Part shown: in pieces, positions 33,821 to 42,939 of the stretch
Layout: every line of letters begins with the position of its first letter
How positions within the stretch are numbered: position 1 is the first letter of the stretch
NCBI RefSeq assembly: GCF_016860545.1
Contig: NZ_BNEB01000005.1
Location: forward strand, 186,001-250,000
Origin: Streptomyces asoensis
Lineage (GTDB): Bacteria; Actinomycetota; Actinomycetes; Streptomycetales; Streptomycetaceae
Reading direction: 5' to 3'
Length of the DNA stretch: 64,000 bases
The notes under the pieces: generated by a model
What the model saw: the letters and a program-made list of their open reading frames with translations, nothing else
Told to the model about the DNA's origin: nothing
Databases searched by the model: none
Made by a program: the position numbers and the translations under genes

Positions 33821-35017
33821 TCACGCCTCGGAGGTCCGGCCGATCCAGTCCAGGCAGACCACCGCGGCATCGGTGGCGAGTTCGCGGCTGCCGAAGTGTT
33901 CCATCAGGCCGGAGACGATGGCGCGCGCGGCCTCGTGCGGGTGCTCGAGCCGTGTGGCGCTGAGCGTCTGGCGCAGAGCTCGCTCCCCGAAGGAGCCGCC
34001 GTCGGCGGCGCGCGCGCCGTGCACGCCGCTGCTGACCACGATCAGACGGTCGCCCGGTTCGACGTGGAAGGTCTGCTCCTGGTACGGCGTCTCCTCGAAC
34101 ATGCCGAGGGGGAGCTGCGCTTCGAGTTCGATCTGTTCGAGGGTGTCCCCGCGCTGGCGGTAGAGCTGGGGCGAGCCCGCGTCGACGGCGTGCACGGTGC
34201 CGCTGTCCAGGTCGAAGCGCAGCAGGAGGGTCGAGGCGTACATCTTGCCGCCGTACTGCGCGAAGAGGGCCTGGTCGGCGAGACAGGCCTGGTCGGAGAG
34301 GCTTATTCCGGCGCGGCGCGCGTTGCGCAGGGCCCCGACCGCGAGGCTGGTGAGCAGGGAGGCGTCTATGCCCTGGCCCATGCCGTCGGTGACGGTGAGG
34401 GTGAGGTGGTCGGCGCTGGTGGACCAGTCGAAGTTGTCGCCGCCGATGGTGTACGCGGGCTCCAGGTGGGCGCCGATGACGTACTCCTGGCGGGCGCAGC
34501 CGCGGCCGGGCAGCAGCTGCCACTGCATCTCGGCGGCGAGGGTGAGGCGCCGCGTGCGGCGGGCCTGGAGGTACAGGTCGGTGTCGCGGCCCGCGGTGGC
34601 CACCTCGTGGGCGAGCGCGGTGGCGAAGTCGGTGAGCCGCAGGACGGTGGCGGGGTCGGTCGCGTCCTCGGGCAGGCGGACGGAGAGGACACCGAGCCGG
34701 TCCCCGCGGACGGTCAGGGGCAGATGGACGACGTGGGTGGGAGTCGAGCCGTCGGGCACCTCGACGACCGGGGCCTGGCTCACGAAGGCGCGTCCGACGG
34801 GCCCGTCATGGGCGGGGACGGGCTCCCCGGTGTGGGGCAGGTGGGTGACCGGTTGCAGGACGCTCAGCGCGTAGTCGGCGAGCAGCAGGGTCACCTCCTC
34901 GGCCCCGACACGGTCGGTCAGGAGGCGGCGTGCGGTGGAGACCAGCTCGTGGGGTGCGGTGGCACGGAGCTGGCTCTCCGCGGACGGCACCGGTTGGGAT
35001 GCGTTCACGGCGTTCAC
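33821..35017 (-). CDS. SpoIIE-type PP2C phosphatase, paralog A
   Basis: 398 residues. An N-terminal GAF-like sensory region (about 20-160: LLLADYALSVLQPVTHLPHT, VHLPLTVRGDRLGVLSVRLP) and a PP2C-SpoIIE domain (about 170-398: LAAEMQWQLLPGRGCARQEY, IGGDNFDWS, VTDGMGQGIDASLLTSLAVG, SPQLYRQRGD, QLPLGMFEETPYQEQTF, VSSGVHGARA). The metal site is altered: where the motif SDG/TDG is expected before the end, it has SSG, losing one aspartate. Such enzymes dephosphorylate anti-sigma antagonists. It is followed downstream (35187) by an RsbT-like ATPase on the same strand upstream of it. GTG 35017 start. Confidence 0.88.
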   Translation of the reverse strand: MNAVNASQPVPSAESQLRATAPHELVSTARRLLTDRVGAEEVTLLLADYALSVLQPVTHLPHTGEPVPAHDGPVGRAFVSQAPVVEVPDGSTPTHVVHLPLTVRGDRLGVLSVRLPEDATDPATVLRLTDFATALAHEVATAGRDTDLYLQARRTRRLTLAAEMQWQLLPGRGCARQEYVIGAHLEPAYTIGGDNFDWSTSADHLTLTVTDGMGQGIDASLLTSLAVGALRNARRAGISLSDQACLADQALFAQYGGKMYASTLLLRFDLDSGTVHAVDAGSPQLYRQRGDTLEQIELEAQLPLGMFEETPYQEQTFHVEPGDRLIVVSSGVHGARAADGGSFGERALRQTLSATRLEHPHEAARAIVSGLMEHFGSRELATDAAVVCLDWIGRTSEA

Positions 35018-35186
35018 TCTCTCCCCTCGTCGCCTCCACGGTATCCGTGGTCGGCGCTCCCGGGCTGCGGGATACGAACAGTGGATCGATCGGCCGGCTT
35101 CTCGTCCGGGGCGTGCGCCTCCTCGTACCGGCCGTCCGGCGTCGGGCGGTGCGGCGGTGCGGCCCGGGAGCGTCGGTGTGTGCGGC

Positions 35187-35633
35187 TCATCCGGGTGCCT
35201 GCCGGGGCGCGGGCACTCCGCAGACTCGCGCGACGACGGTGACGGTGGTGCCGTGGCCCGGGCGGCTGTCCAGGCTGAACTCCTGCACCAGGCGTCTGGC
35301 GCCGCTCAGGCCGAGGCCCAGGCCACCGCCGGAGGTGCAGCCGTCGGTCATCGCACGTTCCAGGTCGTCGATGCCGGGGCCGGTGTCGACGAAGGCCAGT
35401 CGCAGACCCGGGGGCTTCTGGTGCAGAGGTGTGAGGTCCACATGCCCACCCCCGCCGTGGACGAGGGTGTTGCGGGCGAGTTCACTGGCCGCGGTGACCA
35501 GCTTGGTCTGCTGCACCAGGCCGAAACCCAGGGCGGTCGCCGCCTGCCGGACCCGCTGCCGCACCCAGACGAGGTCCGCGTCCGAGTCGATGGGCAGCCT
35601 GGTCGTCCTGGCGGGCTCGGGGGCATCGGTCAC
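35187..35633 (-). CDS. RsbT/RsbW-like ATP-binding anti-sigma kinase
   Basis: 148 residues, GHKL ATPase fold: VRQAATALGFGLVQQTKLVT, AASELARNTLVHGGGG (N box), RLAFVDTGPGIDDLERAMTD (G1 box), GGGLGLGLSGARRLVQEFSL (G2 box), GHGTTVTVVARV. This matches the RsbT serine kinase group acting in partner-switching cascades. GGAGGG lies six bases before GTG 35633. Located between two SpoIIE-type phosphatases on the same strand, the opposite activity in such cascades; no STAS antagonist gene is in the group, so its substrate must be encoded elsewhere. Confidence 0.88.
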   Translation of the reverse strand: MTDAPEPARTTRLPIDSDADLVWVRQRVRQAATALGFGLVQQTKLVTAASELARNTLVHGGGGHVDLTPLHQKPPGLRLAFVDTGPGIDDLERAMTDGCTSGGGLGLGLSGARRLVQEFSLDSRPGHGTTVTVVARVCGVPAPRQAPG

Positions 35634-35848
35634 GGACCGCCCTCCACGCCCGCGGGTGGTGCGTGCCGCGGGGGCCGGTCCATCGCACGCCCGGCGTCGG
35701 CGACCGGAGGAGGGAGGGCTTCGCACGGCAGGCCGGGCGCCGTCCGCGGACCTGCCACTGCGTCGGCTGTGCGGGCCGGAGCGGATGCCATCTTCTCCCT
35801 CTGGACAAGGCCCTGTGGCCACCGGGGCGGTAGACGGCCAACCGATAA

Positions 35849-35862
35849 TTGCCGTATGACAA
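35849..35862. promoter_or_regulatory. TTGYC-N4-GRCAA motif, candidate MarR operator
   Basis: TTGCCGTATGACAA, half-sites TTGCC and GACAA around GTAT, upstream of the RsbT-like gene. A matching site (TTGTCAAATGGCAA) occurs at 37890 beyond the second MarR gene. Confidence 0.45.
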
Positions 35863-35936
35863 ACATTAGCCTTTGGGGTGCGGCTCGAACAACATGTGCC
35901 CCCAGGACAGTGCCGGGAGGCCGCCCCCTCTGACCG

Positions 35937-37124
35937 TCACGGTCGTCCCCGCCAGTCCAGGCAGACCACGAGGGCGTCGTCCCTGGGCTCCACCCGGCCG
36001 CGGTGACCCGTCAGCTCCCGCAGGACGGCCCTGGGCACCTCGGCCGCGGGAAGCAGCCGGGTGGACTGGATCGCCCGCGCCAGGGCGGCGTCCCCGTACG
36101 ACTCCCCTCCGGGGGAGGCGGCGGCGTAGACACCGTCGCTGACGAAGACGAGACGGTCGCCCGGCTCGACCTCGAAGTCCTGCGCGATGTAGTCGGTCTC
36201 CTCGAACATGCCCAGCGGCAGCTGTGCCTCGAACGTCACCCGCTCGACCGCTCCTTCGCGCAGCCGCAGGAGCTGCGGGGAGCCGGCGTCCACGACGACG
36301 GCACGTCCGGTGGTGAGGTCGAAGTCGAACATCAGCACCGACAGGTAACAGCGGCCCTGGTAGTGGCCGTAGACCGCCTGGTCGGCGAGGGCGGCCTGGT
36401 CGGCGAGGGGGACACCGGCCCGCCGCGCGTTGCGCAGGGCGTTGATGGCCAGGTTCGTCAGCAAGGACGCCTCTATGCCCTCGCCCATCCCGTTGGAGAC
36501 GTACAGCATCAGCCGGTCCGCGGTCGCCGACCAGTCGAAGTTGTCGCCGAAGATCGCGTACGCGGGTTCGAGCTGCGCCCCGAGTTCGTACTCGGGCCGC
36601 GCGCAGGCGCGTCCGGGGAGCAGCTGCCACTGCATCTCCGCCGCCAGGGTCAGCCGGTCCTTGCGCCGTGCCTGGAGGTAGAGGTCGGTGTCCCGCTCCG
36701 CGACGACCACCTCGTGGCCGAGCACCTCGGCGATGTCCCTGAGTTCGCTCAGACTGTCGCGGACGTGCTGCCCGCCGGTCATGGTCACCGACAGGACTCC
36801 GAGCCGGTCCCCGCGCACCGTGACGGGCAGGTGCACGCGCACCGAGCCCTCCGGAAGGCCTTCGAGGTACGGCTCCTGGGCGCCGAAGGCGCGGCCGGCC
36901 GGGCTGTCGTGCACCGACACCGGCTCCAGGGTGTGCGGCAGCACGGAGACCGGCTGGAGCACGGTCAGGCTGTAGTCGGCCATGTAGAGCTCGACGGCGT
37001 CGGCCGCGTACTCCTCGCAGAGCGCGTGCCGGACCGCGTCGAGCAACTGGTGGGGCGCCGCCGTACGCAGAGCGCGTTCGGCGGTCACGAATCTCTTCAC
37101 TGCTGTAGATACACCGTCCTTCAT
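35937..37124 (-). CDS. SpoIIE-type PP2C phosphatase, paralog B
   Basis: 395 residues, same architecture and clear paralog of the gene at 33821 (shared DTDLYLQARR, LTLAAEMQWQLLPGR, GDNFDWS, EASLLTNLAINALRNARRAG, QLPLGMFEET). Here the final SDG motif is intact (VSDGVYAAASPG), but the middle TDGMG becomes SNGMG, so a different metal-binding aspartate is lost. DD is present near the end (EPRDDALVVCLDW). ATG 37124. Oriented away from the MarR gene at 37247, 122 bases apart, which probably regulates it. Confidence 0.88.
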   Translation of the reverse strand: MKDGVSTAVKRFVTAERALRTAAPHQLLDAVRHALCEEYAADAVELYMADYSLTVLQPVSVLPHTLEPVSVHDSPAGRAFGAQEPYLEGLPEGSVRVHLPVTVRGDRLGVLSVTMTGGQHVRDSLSELRDIAEVLGHEVVVAERDTDLYLQARRKDRLTLAAEMQWQLLPGRACARPEYELGAQLEPAYAIFGDNFDWSATADRLMLYVSNGMGEGIEASLLTNLAINALRNARRAGVPLADQAALADQAVYGHYQGRCYLSVLMFDFDLTTGRAVVVDAGSPQLLRLREGAVERVTFEAQLPLGMFEETDYIAQDFEVEPGDRLVFVSDGVYAAASPGGESYGDAALARAIQSTRLLPAAEVPRAVLRELTGHRGRVEPRDDALVVCLDWRGRP

Positions 37125-37246
37125 CAGATGTCCGCGGGCTCGGTGAGCCGCGGCGAAGCCCGTCGTCCCGCCGCGCGCGGCGGGACCGCTGCCTGGCCGG
37201 CCGGGCCGGCTAGTACCCTGGCGGTCGTCCCGCTGCCTGCGAGAGT

Positions 37247-37732
37247 GTGACCGTGACTTCCTTCCGCCCCCGACCCGAGCCGGCCGAAGCCGCCCGCGTG
37301 ACGTCCACGGCCGCGGAGCTGCTGGAGGTTCTGTGGGGCCGCGCGACGACGGCGCCGGTGTCGGCGTCCCAGTTGCGCGTGCTGCTCGTGCTCGAACACC
37401 ACGAGGGAGTCAATCTGCGCACCCTCACCGACGCGCTCTCCTCGACGCCGTCCTCGGCCAGTCGGCTGTGCGACCGCCTCCAGGCGGCGGGTTTCGTCGA
37501 GCGCACGGTGAGCCCGGTCGACCGGCGCGAGGTGCGCCTGCACCTCAGCGGCCACGGGCGCGCGTTCCTCGCGGATCTGCGCGCCCGCCGGGAGGGCGTG
37601 CTGCAAGCGGTGCTCGAGCAGATGCCCGCCGCCGGGCGAGCCGCGCTGCTCCAGGGGCTCGAAGCGTTCTGCGCCGCCGCGGCGGCGCAGATAAACGACG
37701 AGGCCCGGGGCCAGGAGAGCCGCTCCGCCTGA
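37247..37732 (+). CDS. MarR-family transcriptional regulator
   Basis: 161 residues: SASQLRVLLVLEHHEGVNLR, TLTDALSSTPSSASRLCDRL, QAAGFVERTVSPVDRREVRL form the winged helix. GTG 37247 has GCGAGAGT before it; a GTG six bases later is possible. Divergent from SpoIIE paralog B. A motif shared with the RsbT spacer lies 160 bases downstream, ahead of the decayed phosphatase gene, so one of the two MarR proteins probably governs all these phosphatase loci. Confidence 0.9.
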   Translation: MTVTSFRPRPEPAEAARVTSTAAELLEVLWGRATTAPVSASQLRVLLVLEHHEGVNLRTLTDALSSTPSSASRLCDRLQAAGFVERTVSPVDRREVRLHLSGHGRAFLADLRARREGVLQAVLEQMPAAGRAALLQGLEAFCAAAAAQINDEARGQESRSA

Positions 37733-38284
37733 CAGGAGAGCCGGTCCGACCGGGCGGCACGCCGTGCGCTCACCCGTGGGCCGGGGTTCGTCGCGGGCGC
37801 TCGGCGAACGGAGCGGCCTGCGCCCATCGGAGCATCCCGTTCCTTTCCGCCGCACGTCCGACCTCCACTTTCTTTTCCCACGATCATAGTTGTCAAATGG
37901 CAACTGTTCGTCCCTCGACACCACTTCCCCCTCAGAGCCCGGATACCCCCTGACGCGAGGAGTCGCGGCCCTGTGGGCAAAGTCTCGGCCGGGACAGGCC
38001 GCCGGCGGACTCCCACCGGGCGCCCGGGCCGCGCGCCGCCACGCACCCTGGACGCGAGGTCCGGGGGCCGGGACCACCGCGTCCGCGTCACCGGGCACGG
38101 CGCGCCCGACCAGCGCAACGCCACCGGCCACCGGCAGGACACGGCGGGAATCCGTGACCGGCACGCGCCGCCACGGCGGCAGGGCGGAGCGCCGCGCGCC
38201 GCTCCGCCCCCGGCATCGCGGGCCGACGTGCGTCGACCGGGAGTCCATACGACCTATTGTCTGATTTATTAGTGATGATGGCTA
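37733..38284. other. Long non-coding gap
   Basis: About 550 bases between the MarR stop and the decayed phosphatase gene. Apart from the operator-like site at 37890-37903 and a TTGTC half-site at 38258 I see no gene, terminator or promoter here; frames in this stretch lack family resemblance. Confidence 0.5.
37890..37903. promoter_or_regulatory. TTGYC-N4-GRCAA motif, second copy
   Basis: TTGTCAAATGGCAA, within the wider arms AGTTGTC-AAAT-GGCAACT (37888-37905). Same half-sites and spacing as the site at 35849. Confidence 0.5.
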
Positions 38285-39365
38285 TTCTTCCGCCGACGGC
38301 GAGGCATCGCTCGACCGGGCACCGGTGACACGGTGCAGCGCACGGGTGCTTCGGCGGCGGACGTGTTCCTGCTGCCGCCGGCCGAGCCGGTGCTCTGTCC
38401 GACGGCGGTGTGCGGACTGCCGGTGATGGCGGTGGCGCCGTGGCGGCGGGCGCCGACCCGGCGGGAACGCGGGCACATCCTCTCCAGCGCGAGCCGCGTC
38501 ACCCAGGTCCTGGACCGGGCGCCAACCGCCTGGCACATCCCCGGCCAACCGCGCGTCGTCCCGCTCGGCCGACCAGGACCGGACCCCAACGCAGAGCGGT
38601 CTCGCCGCCGCCGACCTGCTGCAACGCCTGCCCGTCGGCGCCCTGGGCTTCGACCTCCAGGGCCGCATCACCTACCTCGACGACGCGGCCGCCCGGCTGC
38701 TGGGCCGCGAGGCCGAACGCCTCCTGGGCACCCTGCCGTGGCAGTCCGTACCCTGGCCGGACGACCCCGTGCACGAGGACCACTATCGCACCGCGGTCTT
38801 CACCCGCGAGCCCGTCGCCTACACCGCGCTGCGTCCGCCCGACCAGTGGCTCGACGTCCGGCTCCACCCGGACGACAGCGGCATCAGCGCCCTGGTCTCC
38901 CCGCATCCGGAACCCGGGCCGGCCGGCACACCTCCGCCCCGCGTCACCGCCGTCGAGGGCACCCCACCGCCACATCGATCTCGCCGGACGCCGTCTGCAC
39001 CTGGCCGGCGCGGGACACCCGCCCCCGCTGCTGCGCAGCCCGGTCCCGCCCCGCACACCAGGGCGCCGGACGTGGAGCCGGGACCGCTGCCCGGGATCGG
39101 CATCGGGACGGGCACCGAGGCGGACTACCCGGTGACCACCGTCCCGTTCCCGGCGGGATCACTCCTCGCGCTCCACACCGACGGCCCGGTGGAGAATCCC
39201 GACAGCGACATCACCGACTCCATCGCGGCCCTCGCCCGCCACCTCACCGGCCACGGCGACCGCTCCCTCGACCACCTCGCCGAGAGCCTCCTGCACCACA
39301 CCGGCCTGCGCCGCTCCCGCACCGACGACACCGCCCTGCTCCTGCTGCGCAGCCGCTGGGCCGGC
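38285..39365 (+). pseudogene. Decayed GAF-PAS-SpoIIE phosphatase gene
   Basis: Pieces of a multidomain phosphatase occur in order but in three reading frames. From about 38333: VQRTGASAADVFLLPPAEPV, LCPTAVCGLPVMAVAPWRRA (start of a GAF domain). From about 38600 in another frame: AAADLLQRLPVGALGFDLQG, RITYLDDAAARLLGREAERL, LGTLPWQSVPWPDDPVHEDH (PAS domain) up to about 38960. Then, in a third frame, HIDLAGRRLHLAGAGHPPPL, and back to VEPGPLPGIGIG, VPFPAGSLLALHTDGPVENP, RTDDTALLLLRSR (SpoIIE end). The GAF core and the metal-binding start of SpoIIE are deleted. Intact homolog type: the gene at 47634. No function is expected. Confidence 0.75.
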
Positions 39366-39406
39366 TCGGCAGGATCGGGCCGGCCACCTCGCCGTGCGCA
39401 AGCCGC

Positions 39407-39841
39407 TCAGTCCAGGCAGAACTCGTTGCCCTCGACGTCCTGCATCACCAGGCACGACTCGTTGTCCTCGTCGGCCAGCAGCAGCCGCACGCGGACCCCG
39501 CCGAGGGCGACGAGGCGGGCGCACTCGGCCTCGAGGGTCGCCACACGCTCCTCACCGACGAGCCCGGTGCCGGCCCGCACGTCGAGATGCACCCGGTTCT
39601 TGACGACCTTGCCCTCGGGAACGCGCTGGAAATAGAGCCGCGGGCCGACACCCGTGGGGTCACTGCACGAGAACCAGGCGTCCCGGTCCTCCGCCGGCAA
39701 CGAGAGGTTGTACTCGTCCCAGGTGCCGAACCCCTTCGGCGGCGAGGGCGCGACGTACCCCAGCACCTCGCACCAGAAGCGGGCGACGCGCTCGGGTTGC
39801 GCGCAGTCGAAGGTGACCTGGAACTTCTTGATCGTTGCCAT
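39407..39841 (-). CDS. VOC/glyoxalase-fold protein
   Basis: 144 residues. Two beta-alpha-beta-beta-beta halves: MATIKKFQVTFDCAQPERVA, RFWCEVLGYVAPSP in the first and NRVHLDVRAGTG, LVMQDVEGNEFCLD in the second, the pattern of glyoxalase-like proteins (DVEGNEFCLD is a typical end). Substrate unknown. ATG 39841 follows GGTGG. It overlaps nothing and converges on the decayed phosphatase gene. Confidence 0.82.
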   Translation of the reverse strand: MATIKKFQVTFDCAQPERVARFWCEVLGYVAPSPPKGFGTWDEYNLSLPAEDRDAWFSCSDPTGVGPRLYFQRVPEGKVVKNRVHLDVRAGTGLVGEERVATLEAECARLVALGGVRVRLLLADEDNESCLVMQDVEGNEFCLD

Positions 39842-39983
39842 CGGACCACCGTAGCAGGGCGCCCTTCCCGGCCAATTCCCGCTGAGGAAAGGGGTGATGA
39901 CGTCCCCGCGGCCTTCGCGGGCCGGGTGTGTGATGGTCCCCGCGACCGCCACGGCACCGGCTTCCCCGAAGCCCCCCGGGTGT

Positions 39984-41957
39984 TCAGCGCGGGGGCCGCC
40001 CGACGCTGATGTAGCCGTAGGCGAAGCCCTCTTCAGGGCCCGGGGCGCGGGTCCACGAGCGGGTGGTGAAGGTGCGCAGTCTGCCTTCCGTCAGGGCGAA
40101 GCGGGGCAGGGAGAGGCCGAGTTCGGTGTGCAGGGCCTCCAGGGCACGCCGTGCGCGGTCCTGTTCCCCGTCGGCTTCGGCAGCGGCCGCGGTGTCCGGT
40201 CCGGCGCCGGGTCGCGCGTCCGCTCCGGGGTCCCGCGCAGGGAACAGACGGGCCGGGTCCAGGGCCTCGGGTATCGCGCCGGAACGCCGGATCTCGTCGC
40301 CCCGCACGGTGAACGCCCAGAGCTCCTCTCCCTGTTCGGCCACCGACACATGGAACGCGGCCGGCCGGTCGCCGGGGAACGAGCGCCTCGGATCGCACCA
40401 CACCACCACCGCACGGCCGGCCGAGGAGGCGGCCGCGGCCGGGGACGAGAACAGCCCGCTCAGGTGGAAGGCCCCGCCGTCGAAGGCGAACGCCCATCCT
40501 CGGGACGTGCGGCCCACGGCGACCACCGCCCGGTCCTCCCACAGTTCCACGCCCTCCCGCTCATGGGGCCTGGGCGCGCGCCGGGCGGCCGCACGCGGGT
40601 CCGTGGGCGCGCTCAGTGCGGCGCCCTCCTCACCGATCAGCGCGGGCAGCCGGGCGGGGTCCGCTCCCTGGACCCAGACACAGCGGAACCCGTCGTGCGG
40701 CTGCCGGCCCACGGCAGGCTCCGTCAGCCAGGCGAGGCCCGGCGGGTCGAGGTCGGGCACCGGCTCCGGAGCGGGTCCCGTCGCTCCGGCCCGCGGGGTC
40801 GCGAGGATCTCCCGGCCGCGCTCCGGGGTGACGAGCGGGCCCAGGAGCGGATCCGCGAGCAGGCCGACCGGAGCGATCAGCAAGGGCCCCGGCGGCTCCC
40901 ACAGCGCCAGCGCGTCGCGCAGCACCCGCCAGGCCAGGTCGGTCTCCCCCCACAGGGCCGCCTGCCGGGCCTCGGCGACGGCCCGGCCCCACGGACCGGG
41001 CGGGGCGTAGTGATGAGTGCCGTCGCGCAGGGCGCCGAGGACGGTCTCGGCCACCTCCGGGGCGACCCCCCGGGCGACCGTCATCCCGAGCCAGTGGTCG
41101 TCCCCGCCCAGGCGCCACTCACCGCGTGCAGGTGTCATGGCCAGTACGGGCAGCAGGTCGGACAGGTACTGCGGATCCGCCACCAGCATGCCGTAGTCGC
41201 GGGGGCTTCGCGGATCCAGCAGATGCCGGATCTGGTTCAGCAGAACGGCGCTGTGCGGCCGTCCGAAGGCCATCGCCTCCTCCAGCAGGGCACGCGCCCG
41301 CTCGTGCCGTCCGCGCAGGGCCAGCACACGGGCCTCCTGCACCCGGGCGTCCTGGGTGCGCGTGGTCGCGTTGACGAAGCCCGGCCCGGCCGCGCGGTCG
41401 GCGTGGAAGGAGCGGTACATCGCCTCCATGTACGCGCGGAAGGAGGGATACCGGTCGGGGTACTCGCCGCTCCACCCCTGGTAGACGTAGAGCGCCCATT
41501 CGCCGTCCTGGTCGCGGTCGCCCGGGTCGAGCAGGGCGTGGGACATGTCGGAGTCCGTCTCCAGCCGCAGGGCCCGCCGCCACATCCCGGCCAGCAGTGC
41601 CTGCGCGGGGTGCGGGTCGTCGCCCAGGCTCTCCTCGTACAGCGAGGTCATGTCGTACGGGTCCTGGAACCAGCCGATGTCGGCGGCCCCGCCGAGCCGG
41701 TAGATCCCGGCCGCCTGATCCACCTGCCACCCGTCGCTGGCCGTCAGGAACTGCCGGTAGGAGGGCGGCAGCCGCCGCCCGAGCCGCTCCTCGGCCGCGA
41801 CGACGGCGGACTCCGGCGCCCCGGGCCCGCCCAGCGGGACGGCGGCCCGGCTCGCCTCGTCGTCACCGCCCGCGTCCGCGGCCTCGTCCGCATCCGGAAC
41901 CCACTCCTCCTGCCAACGGCGCAGGAAGTCATGCCAGTCGAAGGACTCGTCACTCAT
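39984..41957 (-). CDS. SMI1/KNR4-family protein
   Basis: 657 residues. The N-terminal 200 residues include the SMI1/KNR4 signature (SAVVAAEERLGRRLPPSYRQ, FLTASDGWQV, SFRAYMEAMY), followed by a helical repeat region (ARVLALRGRHERARALLEEA MAFGR, TDLAWRVLRDALALWEPPGP) and a C-terminal acidic/Pro-Ala region. SMI1/KNR4 domains occur as immunity proteins against toxins and in regulatory roles; no toxin gene is adjacent, so the role is open. ATG 41957 has no strong ribosome site. The gene is unusually long for the family. Confidence 0.7.
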   Translation of the reverse strand: MSDESFDWHDFLRRWQEEWVPDADEAADAGGDDEASRAAVPLGGPGAPESAVVAAEERLGRRLPPSYRQFLTASDGWQVDQAAGIYRLGGAADIGWFQDPYDMTSLYEESLGDDPHPAQALLAGMWRRALRLETDSDMSHALLDPGDRDQDGEWALYVYQGWSGEYPDRYPSFRAYMEAMYRSFHADRAAGPGFVNATTRTQDARVQEARVLALRGRHERARALLEEAMAFGRPHSAVLLNQIRHLLDPRSPRDYGMLVADPQYLSDLLPVLAMTPARGEWRLGGDDHWLGMTVARGVAPEVAETVLGALRDGTHHYAPPGPWGRAVAEARQAALWGETDLAWRVLRDALALWEPPGPLLIAPVGLLADPLLGPLVTPERGREILATPRAGATGPAPEPVPDLDPPGLAWLTEPAVGRQPHDGFRCVWVQGADPARLPALIGEEGAALSAPTDPRAAARRAPRPHEREGVELWEDRAVVAVGRTSRGWAFAFDGGAFHLSGLFSSPAAAASSAGRAVVVWCDPRRSFPGDRPAAFHVSVAEQGEELWAFTVRGDEIRRSGAIPEALDPARLFPARDPGADARPGAGPDTAAAAEADGEQDRARRALEALHTELGLSLPRFALTEGRLRTFTTRSWTRAPGPEEGFAYGYISVGRPPR

Positions 41958-42120
41958 GGCCGGATGGTCCCATCCCGCACTGACAGCGACGGCCGGGCGG
42001 CCGGTGCGCCGGACACGGCCGGGAGACGGCCCGGCACGCACGGCCCGCCGGACCATGCCACCGGCCGCCGCCCCGCCCGCCTCGCCCGTCTGTCCGTCTG
42101 CCTGCCGCGCGGATCGACCG

Positions 42121-42939
42121 CTACGGCCCGACGGGCGGCCGACGCTTGTGGTCGGTGAGCCGGTAGCGGCCGACGATCGTGCCGAAGACGCTGTCGGCGA
42201 CCGCCTCGCCCTCCAGGAAGTCGTCGATGTCGTCGTAGCTCACCCCGAGCGCCTCCTCGTCGCTCTTTCCCGGCGCGAGGGTCTCCAGGTCGGCCGTGGG
42301 GACCTTGCGCACCAGCCCGTCGGGCGCCCCGAGCGCGTCGGCGACGGCCCGCACCCGGCGCTTGGTCAGACCGGCCAGCGGGACGAGGTCCGCCGCACCG
42401 TCGCCGAACTTGGTGAAGAAGCCCGAGACCGCTTCCGCTGCGTGATCGGTGCCGACGACCAGCCCCTGGTGCCCTCCGGCCACGGCGTACTGGGCGATCA
42501 TGCGCTGACGTGCCTTGATGTTGCCGAGCACGAAGTCCTGGTGGTGGACGTCACGGAAGATCACGTCGGCACCCAGCACGGCGTCGCTCGCGGGCTTGAT
42601 GTCCACGGTCAGCACCCGGCCGGCCCGGATGAAGGAGAGCGCGAGCCGGGCGTCGTGCTCGTCGGCCTGGACGCCGTAGGGCAGGCGCATCGCGTAGAAC
42701 CGTGCCTCGTGCCCGGCGTCGCGGGCCCGTTCGACCGCGAGCTGGGACAGACGGCCGGCGGTGGTGGAGTCGACCCCGCCGCTGATGCCCAGCACCAGGG
42801 CGGACAGCCCGGTGGAGGTCAGCCGTTCGGCGAGGAAGGCCACCCGGCGCTCGATCTCCGCCGCGGCGTCGAAGGTCTCGGCGACCCCGAGTTCCCGGGC
42901 GATCTCCTGCTGAAGGGTGAGGGAGGCCGCCTCGTTCAC
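42121..42939 (-). CDS. nadE: Ammonia-dependent NAD+ synthetase
   Basis: 272 residues, the expected length for the NH3-dependent enzyme (E. coli 275). ATP pyrophosphatase P-loop LVLGISGGVDSTTAGRLSQL (SGGVDS at about 53-58), MRLPYGVQADEHDARLALSF, DFVLGNIKARQRMIAQYAVA, GLVVGTDHAAEAVSGFFTKF GDG and VPLAGLTKRRVRAVADALGA are all diagnostic. It converts nicotinic acid adenine dinucleotide, ATP and ammonia to NAD+ in the cytosol. GTG 42939 follows AAGGAG at five bases. Divergent from the DUF805 gene. Confidence 0.96.
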   Translation of the reverse strand: MNEAASLTLQQEIARELGVAETFDAAAEIERRVAFLAERLTSTGLSALVLGISGGVDSTTAGRLSQLAVERARDAGHEARFYAMRLPYGVQADEHDARLALSFIRAGRVLTVDIKPASDAVLGADVIFRDVHHQDFVLGNIKARQRMIAQYAVAGGHQGLVVGTDHAAEAVSGFFTKFGDGAADLVPLAGLTKRRVRAVADALGAPDGLVRKVPTADLETLAPGKSDEEALGVSYDDIDDFLEGEAVADSVFGTIVGRYRLTDHKRRPPVGP

